DNA of 64,000 nucleotides, taken from contig NZ_KB890620.1 of NCBI RefSeq assembly GCF_000373145.1, positions 120,970 to 184,969 of the forward strand. The letters run 5' to 3'. This stretch comes from Thermus oshimai DSM 12092. Lineage in GTDB: Bacteria; Deinococcota; Deinococci; Deinococcales; Thermaceae. Below, piece after piece: positions 9,371 through 19,749 of the stretch (positions are counted from its first letter, which is position 1; each line of letters starts with the position of its first letter). Under the pieces are notes generated by a model. That model was not told the DNA's origin, made no database searches, and saw only the letters and a program-made list of their open reading frames with translations. The translations under genes and the position numbers were made by a program.

Positions 9371-11007
9371 GCCCAGGCCTGGGGCCGCACCCCCGCCCGG
9401 AGGAGGGCCTCGGCCAGGGCCTCCCTTAGGGCGGGAAGGCCCGTGCCCTTCAGGGCGGAGACCGCCACCCCCCCCAGCCGCTCCTGGAGGTAGTAGAGGT
9501 CGTAAGGGGCCGCCCGGTCCGCCTTGTTCAGGGCCAGGACCCGGGGGGCCTCCACGGAAAGCTCCCGAAGAAGCTCCTCCACCACCCCATACCGCCCCAA
9601 AGCCCCATCCTCGGAGGCGTCCAGCACGTGGAGGAGAAGATCGGCCTCCCGCACCTCCTCCAGGGTGGCCCGGAAGGCCTCCAGGAGGGTTTCCGGCATC
9701 CTGCGGATGAAGCCCACGGTGTCCGTGAAGAGCACCTCCCCCACCCCGGGCAGGAAGCCCCGGCGGGTGAGGGGCCTCAGGGTGGCGAAGAGCTTGTCCT
9801 CCCCCGGCTCCCCGCCCCGGGCCAGGGCGGAAAGGAGGGTGGTCTTGCCCGCGTTGGTGTAGCCCACCACGGCGATGAGGGGAACCCCCCGGCGGCGCCG
9901 TTGCCTTCTCGCCTCCTCCCGCCGCTCGGCGTAGCCCTTCAGGCGGTGGGTGAGGTGGACGATCCGTTCCTGAAGCCGCCTGCGGTCCACCTCCAGCTTG
10001 GTCTCCCCGGGGCCCCGGGTGCCGATCCCACCCCCCAGGCGGGAAAGCTCCTTCCCCTTGCCCACGAGCCTAGGGAGGAGGTACTTGAGCTGGGCCAGCT
10101 CCACCTGGTCCTTGGCCTCGGGGGTCTTGGCGTGGAGGGCGAAGATGTCCAGGATGAGCTGGGTCCGGTCCAGGACTTTAAGGCCCGTGGCCCCCTCTAT
10201 CTCCCGGGCCTGGGTGGGGGTGAGGTCCAGGCTGAAGATGAGGGTGGAGGCGTTCTCGTGGTAGGCCAGGCTTTTCAGCTCCTCCAGCTTCCCCAGGCCC
10301 ACCAGGTAGCGGGGGTCCAGCTCGAGGCGGTAGACCAGGACTTTCCGCACCACCACCCCCCCTGCGGTGCGGGTGAGCTCGGCGAGCTCCTCTAGCGCGG
10401 CCTCCGCCTCCGGCCCCTCCCCCCGGTCCACCCCCACCAGGATGGCCCGCTCCCGCCCCCCGTCCTGGATCTCCAGCACCCGGGCCTGGCGGGCAAGCTC
10501 CTCCTCCAGGGCGTTCACCTCCGCCCAGAGGTCAAAGTCCAGGTACTGGTGGAAGGGCCTGGGCGGGAGGATGCGCCAGTCCTCCTCCTCCGCCTTGGGG
10601 GGGGAGAGGAAGGCCACGTGGAGGAGGCCGGGCTGGCCCCCCTCCACCTCGAGGGCCGCCAGGCTGTCCAGCCGGTTCAGGAAGAGGACGGAGAGGTCCG
10701 GCCGGGAGAACCCCCCCGGGGCCAGGTGGGTGTGGAGGAGGCGGTAGCCGGAAAGCCGCCGCTCTGTCCTAGCCCCCTCGGGCAGGGGGAGGTCCTTGGC
10801 GTCCCCCACCCCCACCCGCACCACCCGCCCCTCCCGGTCCAGGAGGAGGGCCACGGGCCGGCCCATCTCCGCGGAAAGGGCGGCCAGGGTGTGGGCCAGC
10901 TCCGGGGTGAGGAGCCGCTCCTTGGGCACGCGCCTGCGGTACAGGTTGGAAAGCTTCTTAAGCTCGCTCTTCTTGAGCCCTTGGGTCTTGCCGAAGATCT
11001 TCTCCAC
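9358..11007 (-). CDS. hflX: GTPase HflX (with N-terminal extension)
   Basis: Ribosome-associated GTPase thought to split or rescue stalled 70S ribosomes after heat stress. The G-domain motifs are visible: G1 [10 protein letters not shown] (381-390), G3 DTVGF (about 429-433) and G4 NKAD (near 503). The HflX-specific segment [15 protein letters not shown] lies near 325-339, before a basic helical region. At 549 aa it is about 120-180 residues longer than E. coli HflX (426 aa). The classical HflX N-domain begins near residue 185, so there is an additional N-terminal domain with a basic beginning ([20 protein letters not shown]). The start is GTG, with a TATACT -10 box at 11,019-11,024. The 3' end overlaps convergent acyP by 13 nt. 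Confidence 0.93.
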   Translation of the reverse strand: MEKIFGKTQGLKKSELKKLSNLYRRRVPKERLLTPELAHTLAALSAEMGRPVALLLDREGRVVRVGVGDAKDLPLPEGARTERRLSGYRLLHTHLAPGGFSRPDLSVLFLNRLDSLAALEVEGGQPGLLHVAFLSPPKAEEEDWRILPPRPFHQYLDFDLWAEVNALEEELARQARVLEIQDGGRERAILVGVDRGEGPEAEAALEELAELTRTAGGVVVRKVLVYRLELDPRYLVGLGKLEELKSLAYHENASTLIFSLDLTPTQAREIEGATGLKVLDRTQLILDIFALHAKTPEAKDQVELAQLKYLLPRLVGKGKELSRLGGGIGTRGPGETKLEVDRRRLQERIVHLTHRLKGYAERREEARRQRRRRGVPLIAVVGYTNAGKTTLLSALARGGEPGEDKLFATLRPLTRRGFLPGVGEVLFTDTVGFIRRMPETLLEAFRATLEEVREADLLLHVLDASEDGALGRYGVVEELLRELSVEAPRVLALNKADRAAPYDLYYLQERLGGVAVSALKGTGLPALREALAEALLRAGVRPQAWAQYT

Positions 11008-11050
11008 TTGGCCCCCTCAGTATACCAGAAAACCCCAAGGAGGGCGTAGA

Positions 11051-11599
11051 TTGGGGGGCGTGTGGGTGCTCCTTCTCCTGGCCCTGGCCCTGGCCCAGTA
11101 CGACTGGATCGTGGTCCTGGGGGCCGCCCAGTACGGGGGTAGGCCCTCCCCCGCCCTGGAACGTCGGCTCCTCACCGCCTTGGAGCTTTACCGGAAGGGG
11201 GTGGCCCCCCGCATCGCCGTGACCGGGGGCAAGGCCCCGGGGGACCGGCTGAGCGAGGGGGAGGTGGGCTGCCGCTACCTCCGGGCGCGGGGCGTGCCCG
11301 AAGAGGCCCTTCTCTGCGAGGGGAAAAGCCAGAACACCTTCGAGAACCTCCTCTTCCTGAAAGGCAGGGTGCGGGGGCGGCTCCTTTTGGTCACCGACGC
11401 CCCCCACCTGCCAAGGGCCCTCTTCCTGGCCCGGCTTCTAGGCCTAAAGGCCCAGGGGCACCCCGTGCCTGGGCGCTACCCCCTGGGCTACTGGGCGCGG
11501 GAGGCCCTCTACCGCCTCTGGCTCTACCTGGGCCTGAAACCCCTTCCCAGGTCTATAGCCTTTCCAGGGATTCCAGGTACCCTTGCAAGAGCGCTTTAA
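11051..11599 (+). CDS. YdcF-like (DUF218) secreted or membrane-anchored protein
   Basis: A 182-residue protein of the DUF218/YdcF family, whose members are linked to envelope or vancomycin-resistance (SanA-like) functions without a settled reaction. It opens with a hydrophobic signal or anchor (VWVLLLLALALA), followed by the family core: DWIVVLGAAQYGGRPSPALERRL, AVTGGK, the conserved acidic SEGEV, and LLVTDAPHLPRA. The start is inferred as TTG at 11,051 because AAGGAGGG (11,037-11,044) lies 6 nt upstream; in-frame GTGs at 11,060 and 11,066 are alternatives. The last 47 nt overlap the 3' end of the convergent divIVA-like gene. The biochemical role is unknown. Confidence 0.75.
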   Translation: MGGVWVLLLLALALAQYDWIVVLGAAQYGGRPSPALERRLLTALELYRKGVAPRIAVTGGKAPGDRLSEGEVGCRYLRARGVPEEALLCEGKSQNTFENLLFLKGRVRGRLLLVTDAPHLPRALFLARLLGLKAQGHPVPGRYPLGYWAREALYRLWLYLGLKPLPRSIAFPGIPGTLARAL

Positions 11600-11993
11600 A
11601 CTGGCTTAGGAAAAGGGCCTTTTCCTGCCGCGCCCGCTCGATCTCCCCCCGAAGGCGCTTGAGCTCCTCCGCCGCCTCCCTTAGGACCTGCTCCTTGGCC
11701 GCTTCCGCCTCCTTGCGGATGAGCTCGGCCTCCTTTTCCGCCTGGGCCTTGAGCTCCCGGGCGATCTTCTCCGCGGCCACCACCGCCCGCTTCAGGTCCG
11801 CTTCGGCCTCCTTAAGGCGGGCGTTCTCCTCTTCCAGGGCGCGGATCCTCTCCTTAAGGGCTTCGCCCTCCCGGACGAGGCCCTCCAAGACCTCGGCCAC
11901 CTGGCCCAGGTAGGCCCGCACCGCGGCCTTATCGTAGCCCCGGAAGGCGGTGGGGAACTCCTGGTAGCGGACGTCCAAAGGGGTTAGGTCCAT
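11553..11993 (-). CDS. divIVA: DivIVA-family coiled-coil protein
   Basis: A 146-residue protein with the DivIVA N-terminal signature (LTPLDVRYQEFPTAFRGYDKAAV, about residues 3-25, with the conserved F-RGYD motif). A long charged coiled coil of Glu/Lys/Arg/Ala heptads (about 30-145) follows. DivIVA proteins sense negative membrane curvature and position division or cell-wall machinery. It is the last gene of the pnp-yggS-divIVA unit, 6 nt after the yggS stop, with AAGGGG before the ATG. Linkage of a YggS-type protein to DivIVA is common in Gram-positive bacteria, which supports a cell-division context. It is shorter than B. subtilis DivIVA (164 aa). Its 3' end overlaps the convergent YdcF-like gene by 47 nt. 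Confidence 0.85.
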   Translation of the reverse strand: MDLTPLDVRYQEFPTAFRGYDKAAVRAYLGQVAEVLEGLVREGEALKERIRALEEENARLKEAEADLKRAVVAAEKIARELKAQAEKEAELIRKEAEAAKEQVLREAAEELKRLRGEIERARQEKALFLSQFKALLQGYLESLERL

Positions 11994-11999
11994 GCCCCT

Positions 12000-12635
12000 T
12001 CAGTCTACAAAAAGGGCCCGCCCCACCCGCACGTAGGTGGCCCCCTCCTCCACCGCCCACTCAAAGTCCTCGGACATGCCCATGGAGCGCTCGGGAAGGC
12101 CGTAGCGGTCGGCAAGCTCCGAAAGCCTCCTGAAAAGGGGGCGCACCAGGCCCTCGGGGCCTATGGGGGGCACGGTCATGAGGCCAAGAACCTCCAGGTG
12201 GGGCATCTCCTTAAGGCGCGCCAGGGCCTCGGGGAGCTCCTCTTCCAAAAAGCCATGCTTCTGGGGCTCCCGGCCCAGGTTCACCTCTACGAGCACCCGA
12301 AGCCGCACCCCCGCCTTGGCCCCCACCCCCTCCAGGGCCTCCGCCAGGCGCAGGGAGTCCAGGGAGTGGAGGAGGGCGAAGCGGGGGGCGAACTTGGCCT
12401 TGTTGCGCTGAAGGGGGCCGATGAGGTGCCACTCCGCCTGGAGGACCTCCATCTTCTTCAGGGCCTCCTGCACCCGGCTTTCCCCCAAGGGGAAGGCCCC
12501 GTGGCGGAGGACCTTCTCGGCGATCTCCTCCGGGCTCCGCCCCTTGGTCACCGCCACCAGCCGGACCCCCCTAGGGTCCCGCCCGGCGCGGCGGCAGGCC
12601 CTTTCTATGCGTTCCAGGACTTCGGGAAGGCCCAT
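12000..12635 (-). CDS. yggS: PLP-binding homeostasis protein (YggS/PLPBP)
   Basis: A 211-residue single-domain alanine-racemase-like fold that binds pyridoxal phosphate and buffers free PLP; it has no known catalytic activity. The PLP-lysine motif VAVTKGRSPEEI (Lys near residue 31), the segment WHLIGPLQRNKAK, the central GLMTVPP and the C-terminal phosphate-binding SMGMSEDFEWAVEEGATYVRVG are all present. The ATG overlaps the pnp stop by 1 nt (ATGA), indicating translational coupling. Length and motifs are typical of the family. Confidence 0.95.
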   Translation of the reverse strand: MGLPEVLERIERACRRAGRDPRGVRLVAVTKGRSPEEIAEKVLRHGAFPLGESRVQEALKKMEVLQAEWHLIGPLQRNKAKFAPRFALLHSLDSLRLAEALEGVGAKAGVRLRVLVEVNLGREPQKHGFLEEELPEALARLKEMPHLEVLGLMTVPPIGPEGLVRPLFRRLSELADRYGLPERSMGMSEDFEWAVEEGATYVRVGRALFVD

Positions 12636-13453
12636 CAGAGCGCGGCGAGGATCCCCCGCACCAAGCGGCGGAATACCGGCCCCGTGGCCTCCGCCACCCG
12701 CAGGACCTCCTCCTCCGTGGCGTGGTGCTCCCGCTCGGGCACCGCCATGTCGGTGATGGTGGAAAGGCCTAAGACCCTGGCCCCAAGGTGCCTCAAGGCG
12801 ATGACCTCGGGCACGGTGGACATGCCGATGGCGTCCGCCCCAAGCTCCCTTAAAAGCTTAAGCTCCGCCCGGCTGGCGAAGGCAGGCCCCATGAACCAGG
12901 CGTACACCCCCTCAAAGAGGTGGAGGTCCTGGGCGCGGGCCACGCGGCGGGCAAGCTCTATAAGCTCGGGGTCATAGGCCTCAAACATCACGGGGAAGCG
13001 GGGGCCTAGCCGCTCGTCGTTTGGGCCCCTTAGGGGGTTCGCCCCGGCGAAGTTGATGTAGTCCAGGTGGAGCATGATGCCCCCTGCGCGGAAGCGGGGG
13101 TTGAGCCCCCCAGCGGCGGAGGTGAGGAGAAAGGTCTTGGCCCCCAGGAAGTAGCCCACCCGCACGGGGAAGGCCACCTCCTCGGCGCTGTAGCCCTCGT
13201 AGTAGTGGACCCGGCCCTTGTAGACGAGAACGGGTTTGCCCTCGAGGCGCCCCAGGATGAGCCGGCCCGCGTGCCCGGGGGCGGTGGAGAGGGGGAAGTG
13301 GGGGATCTCGGCGTAGGGGATCTCCGCCACCTTCTCCACCTCCTCCGCCAAGGGGCCAAGCCCCGAGCCCAGCACGATCCCCACCTCGGGGGCGAAGTCC
13401 GTCCGCTTGCGGATGGAGGCCACCGCCTCCTGGATCTTCTCGTACACGCCCAT
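12635..13453 (-). CDS. punA: Purine nucleoside phosphorylase (trimeric type)
   Basis: A 272-residue PNP of the homotrimeric (PunA/XapA) family that phosphorolyses purine nucleosides in salvage. Phosphate-binding GSGLGPLAEE (about 27-36), HFPLSTAPGHAG, GRVHYYEGY, SAAGGLNPRF and the base-site segment around GMSTVPE and STITDMA are clear. The ATG at 13,453 is chosen because the family begins near MGVYEKIQEA. A TAAAAT -10 box lies 8 nt upstream; an open extension beyond it runs antisense into bamA and is not credible. It heads a unit with yggS and divIVA and is divergent from bamA with only 55 nt between the starts. Substrate preference (guanosine/inosine versus MTA) cannot be fixed by eye. Confidence 0.9.
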   Translation of the reverse strand: MGVYEKIQEAVASIRKRTDFAPEVGIVLGSGLGPLAEEVEKVAEIPYAEIPHFPLSTAPGHAGRLILGRLEGKPVLVYKGRVHYYEGYSAEEVAFPVRVGYFLGAKTFLLTSAAGGLNPRFRAGGIMLHLDYINFAGANPLRGPNDERLGPRFPVMFEAYDPELIELARRVARAQDLHLFEGVYAWFMGPAFASRAELKLLRELGADAIGMSTVPEVIALRHLGARVLGLSTITDMAVPEREHHATEEEVLRVAEATGPVFRRLVRGILAAL

Positions 13454-13508
13454 ACCCGCCCATTTTACTCTCACCGCCCCTTCACCCCTTTCCGGTATGC
13501 TTTCCGCC

Positions 13509-15974
13509 ATGAAGCGTTTTCTGACCTTAGCCCTCTTCGGCCTTCTGGCCCTGGCCGCCCCCTTGGAGGAGGTGGCGGTGGAGGGGGCCGACCCCGTGCT
13601 CCAGGCCCTGGCCCGGGCCGCCCTCCCCTTTGGGGTGGGGGACGAGCCCGGGGATCTGGAGGCGGCCCGGAGGGCCATCCTGGCCACGGGCTACTTCAAA
13701 GCGGTGGAGGTCCGGCTGGAAGGGCGGGTCCTGCGGGTGCGCCTCGTCCCCAACCCCCCCCTAAAGGCGGTGCGGGTGGAGGCCAAGGCCTTCCCCGAGG
13801 CGGGCCTCCTCCGCTTCCTGGAGGAGAACTTCGCCCTGGGCCCCGGGGCCACCTACAACCCCCTAAGGGCGGAGGAGGCCGCCAAAGGCCTGGCCCAGGC
13901 CTACCGCCAGGCGGGCTTCCCCTTCACCCCCAAGGTGGCCCTGGAGGCCAAGGAGGAGGCGGACGGGGTGAGCCTGGCCTTCCGGGTGGAGGAGGGCCCG
14001 GAGGTGAAGGCGGTGCGCCTGGAAGGGGTCTCCCTCCTGCCCGAAGGGGAGCTCCTCCGGCTCCTGGAACCCCTCAAGGGCCCCTTTGACTTCGCCCGCT
14101 ACCAGGAGGCGCTAAGGGCCATGGCCGAGCGCTACGAGCGGGCGGGCTACCGCTTTAGCGGCCCTGACCCCGCAGGGAGCACCCTGGAGGAGGGAACCCT
14201 GCGGGTGGCCGTGCGGGAGCTCAAGGTGGCGCGGCTGGAAGGGGAGGGCCTGGACCTCAGCGCCTTTCCCCTAAAGCCGGGGGACTACCTGAACTACGAG
14301 AAGCTCCTGGAAGGGGTCCAGGCCCTCTCCCGGGCCCTTTCCCGGGTGGTGGAGTTCGCCCTCCTCCCGGAAGGGGAGGGGGTGGCCGTCCGCCTCCAGG
14401 TGGGCCCCGAAGGGGGGCGGATCGCCGGGGTGGAGCTTACGGGGGTGACGGCTTTCCCCCAAGAGACCGTCTTTGCCCTCCTCCGGCTGAAGCCGGGGGA
14501 GGTCTACACCCCCACCCTGGCCCAGGAGGACGCCCGCCGGGTGGCCGCCTTCTACCGGGAAAAGGGCCTCGAGGTGGCGGACGTGCGCCCCGGCTTCCGG
14601 GAAGGGGTGTACCGCCTCGAGGTGGTGGAGCTCAAGGTGGGGGGGTACCGGCTGGAGTGGGCGGGCGAACACCGCACCCAGGACGAGGTCATCCTCAGGG
14701 AGCTCCCCAAGCCGGGAAGCCTCTTCAGCGTTCCCGCCCTGCGCCAGGCCCTGGCCCGGCTCATGGCCACGGGGCTTTTGGCGGAGCCCCCGAGGGTGGG
14801 CCTGGCCCCCGGGGAGAGCCCGGAGCAGGTCACGGTGGTCTTGGGGCTTAAGGAGGCCCGCACCGGGCTTTTCCAGCCGGCCATCGGTTGGAGCTCTTTG
14901 GAGGGCTGGTCAGGGAGCCTCTCCTTCAAGGAAACCAACCTCTTCGGCCTGGCCCACCAGATTTCCCTGGACCTGGCCTTCCTGCAAAACGACGCCCGGG
15001 ACAACTTCTCCTTGAGCGCGGGCTACACCGTGCCCTGGCTCTACCTGGACTTCGCCGACCTCAAAGAGGTGCGCACCAGCGTCTCCCTAAGCGCCTTTTC
15101 CAACCCCATCGGGAACAACAAGCTCCTCCAGGGCTCCACGGACACCGGCTGGGAGTACACGGAAAGGCGCACGGGGTTTGGGGTAAGCCTAAGCCGCCCC
15201 TTCTCCAAGGAGCTGGAAAACCTCCGCCTCTCCACGGGGCTAAGCCTCCGCCGCTCCTCCTACGCCCTCGAGGTCTACGACCCCAACGCCCCCTGCGACC
15301 CCAGCGTCACGGACACCACGAGCCCCAAGTACTGCGACGGGACGGGGTATAAGGACGTGAACCTGGCCCAAGGCCTCCTCCCCACCCCGGGCTGGACCCT
15401 GAGGCTGGACTTGGGCGGGGCGTACGTGGACGTGGACAACCCCCGCTTCCGCACCCAGGGGTACGAGGCGGGGCTTTCCACGGGCCTCGGCCTTTCCCTG
15501 CCGGACACGGGGGGGCGGAGCTTCTTCGTGCCCCTGGTGGCCACGGCCAAGACCTACCTCCCCCTGGACGAAGCCCGGCGGCAGGCCCTGGCCTTCAAGG
15601 TCTCCCTCGGCACCCTCCTCGGCTACCCCCCGGAAGGGGAGCGGTTCTACCTCTCGGGGGGCGGGGGGGAGGCCTTCCTCCTAAGGGGCTACGAGGACCG
15701 GAAGTACGGGGGGCTTTCCTTCGCCACGGGGAACGTGGAGTACCGGTACGACTTCAACCTCTCCCCCCAAGGGGGGACGAACCTCTACGGCATCCTCTTC
15801 GCCGACCTGGGCCTCGCCGACAACACCGGGGGGGCCAAGTGGGGGGTGGGGCTTGGCTTCCAGCTGGACCTGGACGTCTTCGGGGCCCTCCTCCCCTCCC
15901 TGAGGCTGGACTACGCCTTCAGCCCGGAGAAGCCCACCGGCATCCTCCACTTCCGCATCGGGCCCATGTTCTAA
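13509..15974 (+). CDS. bamA: Outer-membrane assembly factor BamA/Omp85
   Basis: An 821-residue Omp85 protein that inserts beta-barrel proteins into the outer membrane. It has a signal peptide (MKRFLTLALFGLLALAAP), then a run of POTRA repeats (roughly residues 20-470, with motifs such as LRVRLVPNPPLKAVRVEA and RIAGVELTGVTAFP). A C-terminal beta barrel with aromatic girdles follows (about 480-821), ending in HFRIGPMF with the C-terminal Phe expected of outer-membrane proteins. The resemblance is to Thermus Omp85 (TtoA). The start at 13,509 is favoured because TATGCT (13,496-13,501) is a -10 box 7 nt upstream; an in-frame ATG at 13,497 overlaps that box. Transcription is divergent from punA. Confidence 0.93.
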   Translation: MKRFLTLALFGLLALAAPLEEVAVEGADPVLQALARAALPFGVGDEPGDLEAARRAILATGYFKAVEVRLEGRVLRVRLVPNPPLKAVRVEAKAFPEAGLLRFLEENFALGPGATYNPLRAEEAAKGLAQAYRQAGFPFTPKVALEAKEEADGVSLAFRVEEGPEVKAVRLEGVSLLPEGELLRLLEPLKGPFDFARYQEALRAMAERYERAGYRFSGPDPAGSTLEEGTLRVAVRELKVARLEGEGLDLSAFPLKPGDYLNYEKLLEGVQALSRALSRVVEFALLPEGEGVAVRLQVGPEGGRIAGVELTGVTAFPQETVFALLRLKPGEVYTPTLAQEDARRVAAFYREKGLEVADVRPGFREGVYRLEVVELKVGGYRLEWAGEHRTQDEVILRELPKPGSLFSVPALRQALARLMATGLLAEPPRVGLAPGESPEQVTVVLGLKEARTGLFQPAIGWSSLEGWSGSLSFKETNLFGLAHQISLDLAFLQNDARDNFSLSAGYTVPWLYLDFADLKEVRTSVSLSAFSNPIGNNKLLQGSTDTGWEYTERRTGFGVSLSRPFSKELENLRLSTGLSLRRSSYALEVYDPNAPCDPSVTDTTSPKYCDGTGYKDVNLAQGLLPTPGWTLRLDLGGAYVDVDNPRFRTQGYEAGLSTGLGLSLPDTGGRSFFVPLVATAKTYLPLDEARRQALAFKVSLGTLLGYPPEGERFYLSGGGGEAFLLRGYEDRKYGGLSFATGNVEYRYDFNLSPQGGTNLYGILFADLGLADNTGGAKWGVGLGFQLDLDVFGALLPSLRLDYAFSPEKPTGILHFRIGPMF

Positions 15975-15990
15975 GCCCCTCTAAGGCAAA

Positions 15991-16308
15991 ATGGGAAGCG
16001 TGAAGGCGTACCTCGGCCTCTACACCGCCCGGCTGGAAACCCCCGCCCGGAGCCTCAAGGAGAAGCGGGCCCTGGTGAAGCCGGCCCTGGAAAGGCTTAG
16101 GGCCCGCTTTCCCGTTTCCGCCGCCAGGCTTTACGGCCTGGACGCCTGGGGGTACGAGGTGGTGGGCCTGAGCGTCTTGGGGAACGACCCCGCCTGGGTG
16201 GAGGCCACCTTAAGGGAGGCCGCCCGGTTTTTGGCCCAAAACGGGGCCTTCCAGGTGGCCCTGGAGGAGTTCCGCCTCGAGGCCTTTGAGCTGGATGGCC
16301 TTCTTTAA
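15991..16308 (+). CDS. DUF503 family protein
   Basis: A 105-residue protein of the YlxP-like DUF503 family: a small alpha/beta protein often found near translation genes such as rbfA and infB, with unknown function. The family pattern is visible in the N-terminal strand (AYLGLYTARLETP), SLKEKRALVKPALERLRARFPVS and the central WGYEVVGLSVLGND. Only 16 nt separate it from the bamA stop, so it is probably co-transcribed with bamA. A strong hairpin follows directly. No strong Shine-Dalgarno is evident. Confidence 0.8.
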   Translation: MGSVKAYLGLYTARLETPARSLKEKRALVKPALERLRARFPVSAARLYGLDAWGYEVVGLSVLGNDPAWVEATLREAARFLAQNGAFQVALEEFRLEAFELDGLL

Positions 16309-16314
16309 GCACCC

Positions 16315-16342
16315 CCCCACCGAAGCTGGGGCTTCGGTGGGG
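16315..16342. terminator. Bidirectional hairpin terminator (DUF503 / thiolase)
   Basis: A perfect 12-bp stem (CCCCACCGAAGC, 16,315-16,326, with its complement at 16,331-16,342) and a TGGG loop sit between the convergent DUF503 and thiolase genes. The tract after it on the plus strand is only weakly T-rich (tacttt). The outer stem CCCCACCG recurs at two other gene ends in the window. Confidence 0.8.
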
Positions 16343-16346
16343 TACT

Positions 16347-17537
16347 TTAAACCCGCTCCAGGGCCAAGGCGGCCGAACCCCCGGTGCCGTGGCAGATGGC
16401 GGCCAGGCCCCGCGCCTCCCCCTTCACCCTGAGGGCGTTCAGGAGGGTGACGAGGATCCGGGCCCCGCTGGCCCCGATGGGGTGGCCCAGGGCCACCGCC
16501 CCCCCGAAGACGTTGAGCCGCTCGTAGGGCACCCCCAGGAGGCGGTGGAAGAGGACGTTGTTCAGGGCGAAGGCCTCGTTGTTCTCAAAGAGGCCGAAGT
16601 CGGAGACGGCCATCCCGAGCCTATCCAGAAGCCGCTTGGCCGCGGGGATGGGGGCCTCGGGGAAGCGCCAGGGCTCCCCCGCGGCCCAGGCCCCCCCGAG
16701 GACCCGGGCCAGGGGCCTGAGGCCGTGGGCCTTCACCGCCTCCTCCGAGGCGAGAAGGAGGGCCGCGGCCCCGTCGGAGATCTGGCTGCTGTTCCCCGCG
16801 GTGAGGATCCCGTCCTTGCGGAAGGCGGGCCTCAAGGCGGAAAGGCTTTCCAGGGTGGTTTCGGGGCGGATGCCCTCGTCCTTGTCCACCACCACAGGGC
16901 CCCCTTTGCCGGGGACCTCGAGGGGGGCGATCTCCCAGGCGAGGATCCCCGCTTCCGTGGCCTCCGCCGCCCGCTTCTGCGAGAGGAAGGCCGCCTCGTC
17001 CACCTCCTGCCGGGTCACGCCGTAGGCCTGGGCCAGCCTTTCCGCCTGCTCCCCCATGGCCTCCCCGCTAAAGGGGTCGGAAAGGCCGTCCCGGAGGAGG
17101 ATGTCCTGGAGCCCCTCCGGAGCCCCCAGGAGGAACTTGTACCCCCAGCGGGCGCGGTGGGAGAGGTAGAAGCCCGCCTGGCTCATGGACTCCATCCCCC
17201 CCGCCAGAACCAGGTGGGCCTCCCCGGTGCGGATGAACTGCACCCCGTTGAGGACCGCCATCATCCCCGAGGCGCAGACCATGTCCACCTGGTAGCCGTC
17301 CACCTCCTTGGGGATGCCCGCCTTTAGGGCCGCCTGGCGCACGGGAAGCTGTCCGTGCCCGGCCCTTAGGACCTGGCCGAACACGTAGAGGTCCAGCGCT
17401 TTCCCCTCCACCCCCGCCCGCTCCAAGGCCGCCCCCATGGCGTGGGCCGCCAGGTCCACGGGGCTTAGGTCCTTGAGGCTTCCGCCAAACCGGCCGATGG
17501 GCGTGCGGGCCACCGCCACGATGTACGCGTCTTTCAT
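16347..17537 (-). CDS. Acetyl-CoA acetyltransferase / thiolase
   Basis: A 396-residue thiolase, of the usual length, that condenses or cleaves acyl-CoA and acetyl-CoA in fatty-acid or butanoate metabolism. The nucleophilic cysteine lies in [12 protein letters not shown] (about residue 88). The C-terminal active-site motifs [25 protein letters not shown] and CHGTGGSA are intact. The ATG has no Shine-Dalgarno; a TAAGAT -10 box stands 6 nt upstream (17,544-17,549), implying a leaderless transcript. Divergent from fumC. Whether it is biosynthetic or degradative cannot be told from sequence alone. Confidence 0.93.
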   Translation of the reverse strand: MKDAYIVAVARTPIGRFGGSLKDLSPVDLAAHAMGAALERAGVEGKALDLYVFGQVLRAGHGQLPVRQAALKAGIPKEVDGYQVDMVCASGMMAVLNGVQFIRTGEAHLVLAGGMESMSQAGFYLSHRARWGYKFLLGAPEGLQDILLRDGLSDPFSGEAMGEQAERLAQAYGVTRQEVDEAAFLSQKRAAEATEAGILAWEIAPLEVPGKGGPVVVDKDEGIRPETTLESLSALRPAFRKDGILTAGNSSQISDGAAALLLASEEAVKAHGLRPLARVLGGAWAAGEPWRFPEAPIPAAKRLLDRLGMAVSDFGLFENNEAFALNNVLFHRLLGVPYERLNVFGGAVALGHPIGASGARILVTLLNALRVKGEARGLAAICHGTGGSAALALERV

Positions 17538-17582
17538 GCCCCCATCTTACCCGAGGGTAAAATCAAGGCCGGAGGTAAGGCT

Positions 17583-18983
<1,401 letters not shown>

Positions 18984-18995
18984 GCTTTTGTGAGA

Positions 18996-19027
18996 GGGCC
19001 CACCCTACGCAGGGGTGGGCCCTTTAT
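18996..19027 (+). terminator. Intrinsic terminator after fumC
   Basis: GGGCCCACCC (18,996-19,005) pairs with GGGTGGGCCC (19,013-19,022) across a 7-nt loop, followed by TTTAT. It lies only 23 nt before the sodA start, so it may act as an attenuator for read-through into sodA. Confidence 0.85.
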
Positions 19028-19049
19028 AGTGTTCCTTTGGAGGTGCAGT

Positions 19050-19661
19050 ATGCCGTACCCGTTTAAGCTGCCTGAGCTCGGTTACCCCTACACGGCCCTC
19101 GAGCCCCACATCGACGCCCAGACCATGGAGATCCACCACCAGAAACACCACGGGGGCTACGTGAACAACCTCAACGCCGCCCTGGAAAAGTACCCCTACC
19201 TGCACGGGGTGGAGGTGGAGGTCCTCCTCCGCCACCTCGCGGCCCTCCCCCAGGACATCCAGACCGCGGTGCGCAACAACGGGGGCGGCCACCTGAACCA
19301 CAGCCTCTTCTGGGAGCTCCTCACCCCCGGGGGGGCCAAGGAGCCCGTGGGCGAGCTCAAGAAGGCCATTGACGAGCAGTTTGGGGGCTTCCAGGCCCTG
19401 AAGGAAAAGCTCACCCAGGCGGCCATGGCCCGCTTCGGCTCGGGCTGGGCCTGGCTCGTCAAGGACCCCTTCGGCAAGCTCCACGTCCTCTCCACCCCCA
19501 ACCAGGACAACCCCGTGATGGAGGGCTTCACCCCCATCGTGGGCATCGACGTCTGGGAGCACGCCTACTACCTCAAGTACCAAAACCGCCGGGCGGACTA
19601 CCTCCAGGCGGTCTGGAACGTGATCAACTGGGACAAGGCCGAGGCCTTCTACCGGAAGTAG
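19050..19661 (+). CDS. sodA: Manganese superoxide dismutase
   Basis: A 203-residue Fe/Mn superoxide dismutase that converts superoxide to peroxide and oxygen. Metal ligands are in the expected segments: His in [15 protein letters not shown], His in [14 protein letters not shown], and Asp and His in [13 protein letters not shown]. The manganese type is suggested by the GGHxNH pattern and close resemblance to the Thermus Mn-SOD. The start is the ATG at 19,050 with GGAGGTG 4-5 nt upstream; codons further upstream would run through the fumC terminator. Its neighbour mqnB is convergent. Confidence 0.96.
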   Translation: MPYPFKLPELGYPYTALEPHIDAQTMEIHHQKHHGGYVNNLNAALEKYPYLHGVEVEVLLRHLAALPQDIQTAVRNNGGGHLNHSLFWELLTPGGAKEPVGELKKAIDEQFGGFQALKEKLTQAAMARFGSGWAWLVKDPFGKLHVLSTPNQDNPVMEGFTPIVGIDVWEHAYYLKYQNRRADYLQAVWNVINWDKAEAFYRK

Positions 19662-19666
19662 AGCCA

Positions 19667-19693
19667 CCCCCGCCCCCGGGCGGGGGCTTTTTT
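19667..19693 (+). terminator. Intrinsic terminator after sodA
   Basis: CCCCCGCCC (19,667-19,675) and GGGCGGGGG (19,678-19,686) form a GC stem followed by CTTTTTT, a textbook intrinsic terminator 5 nt after the sodA stop. Confidence 0.9.
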
Positions 19694-19749
19694 GGCGCCT
19701 CGGCACCCTTTCTGGGGCCCCCGCCCAAGCGTTCGCCTCGGCGGGGCAG

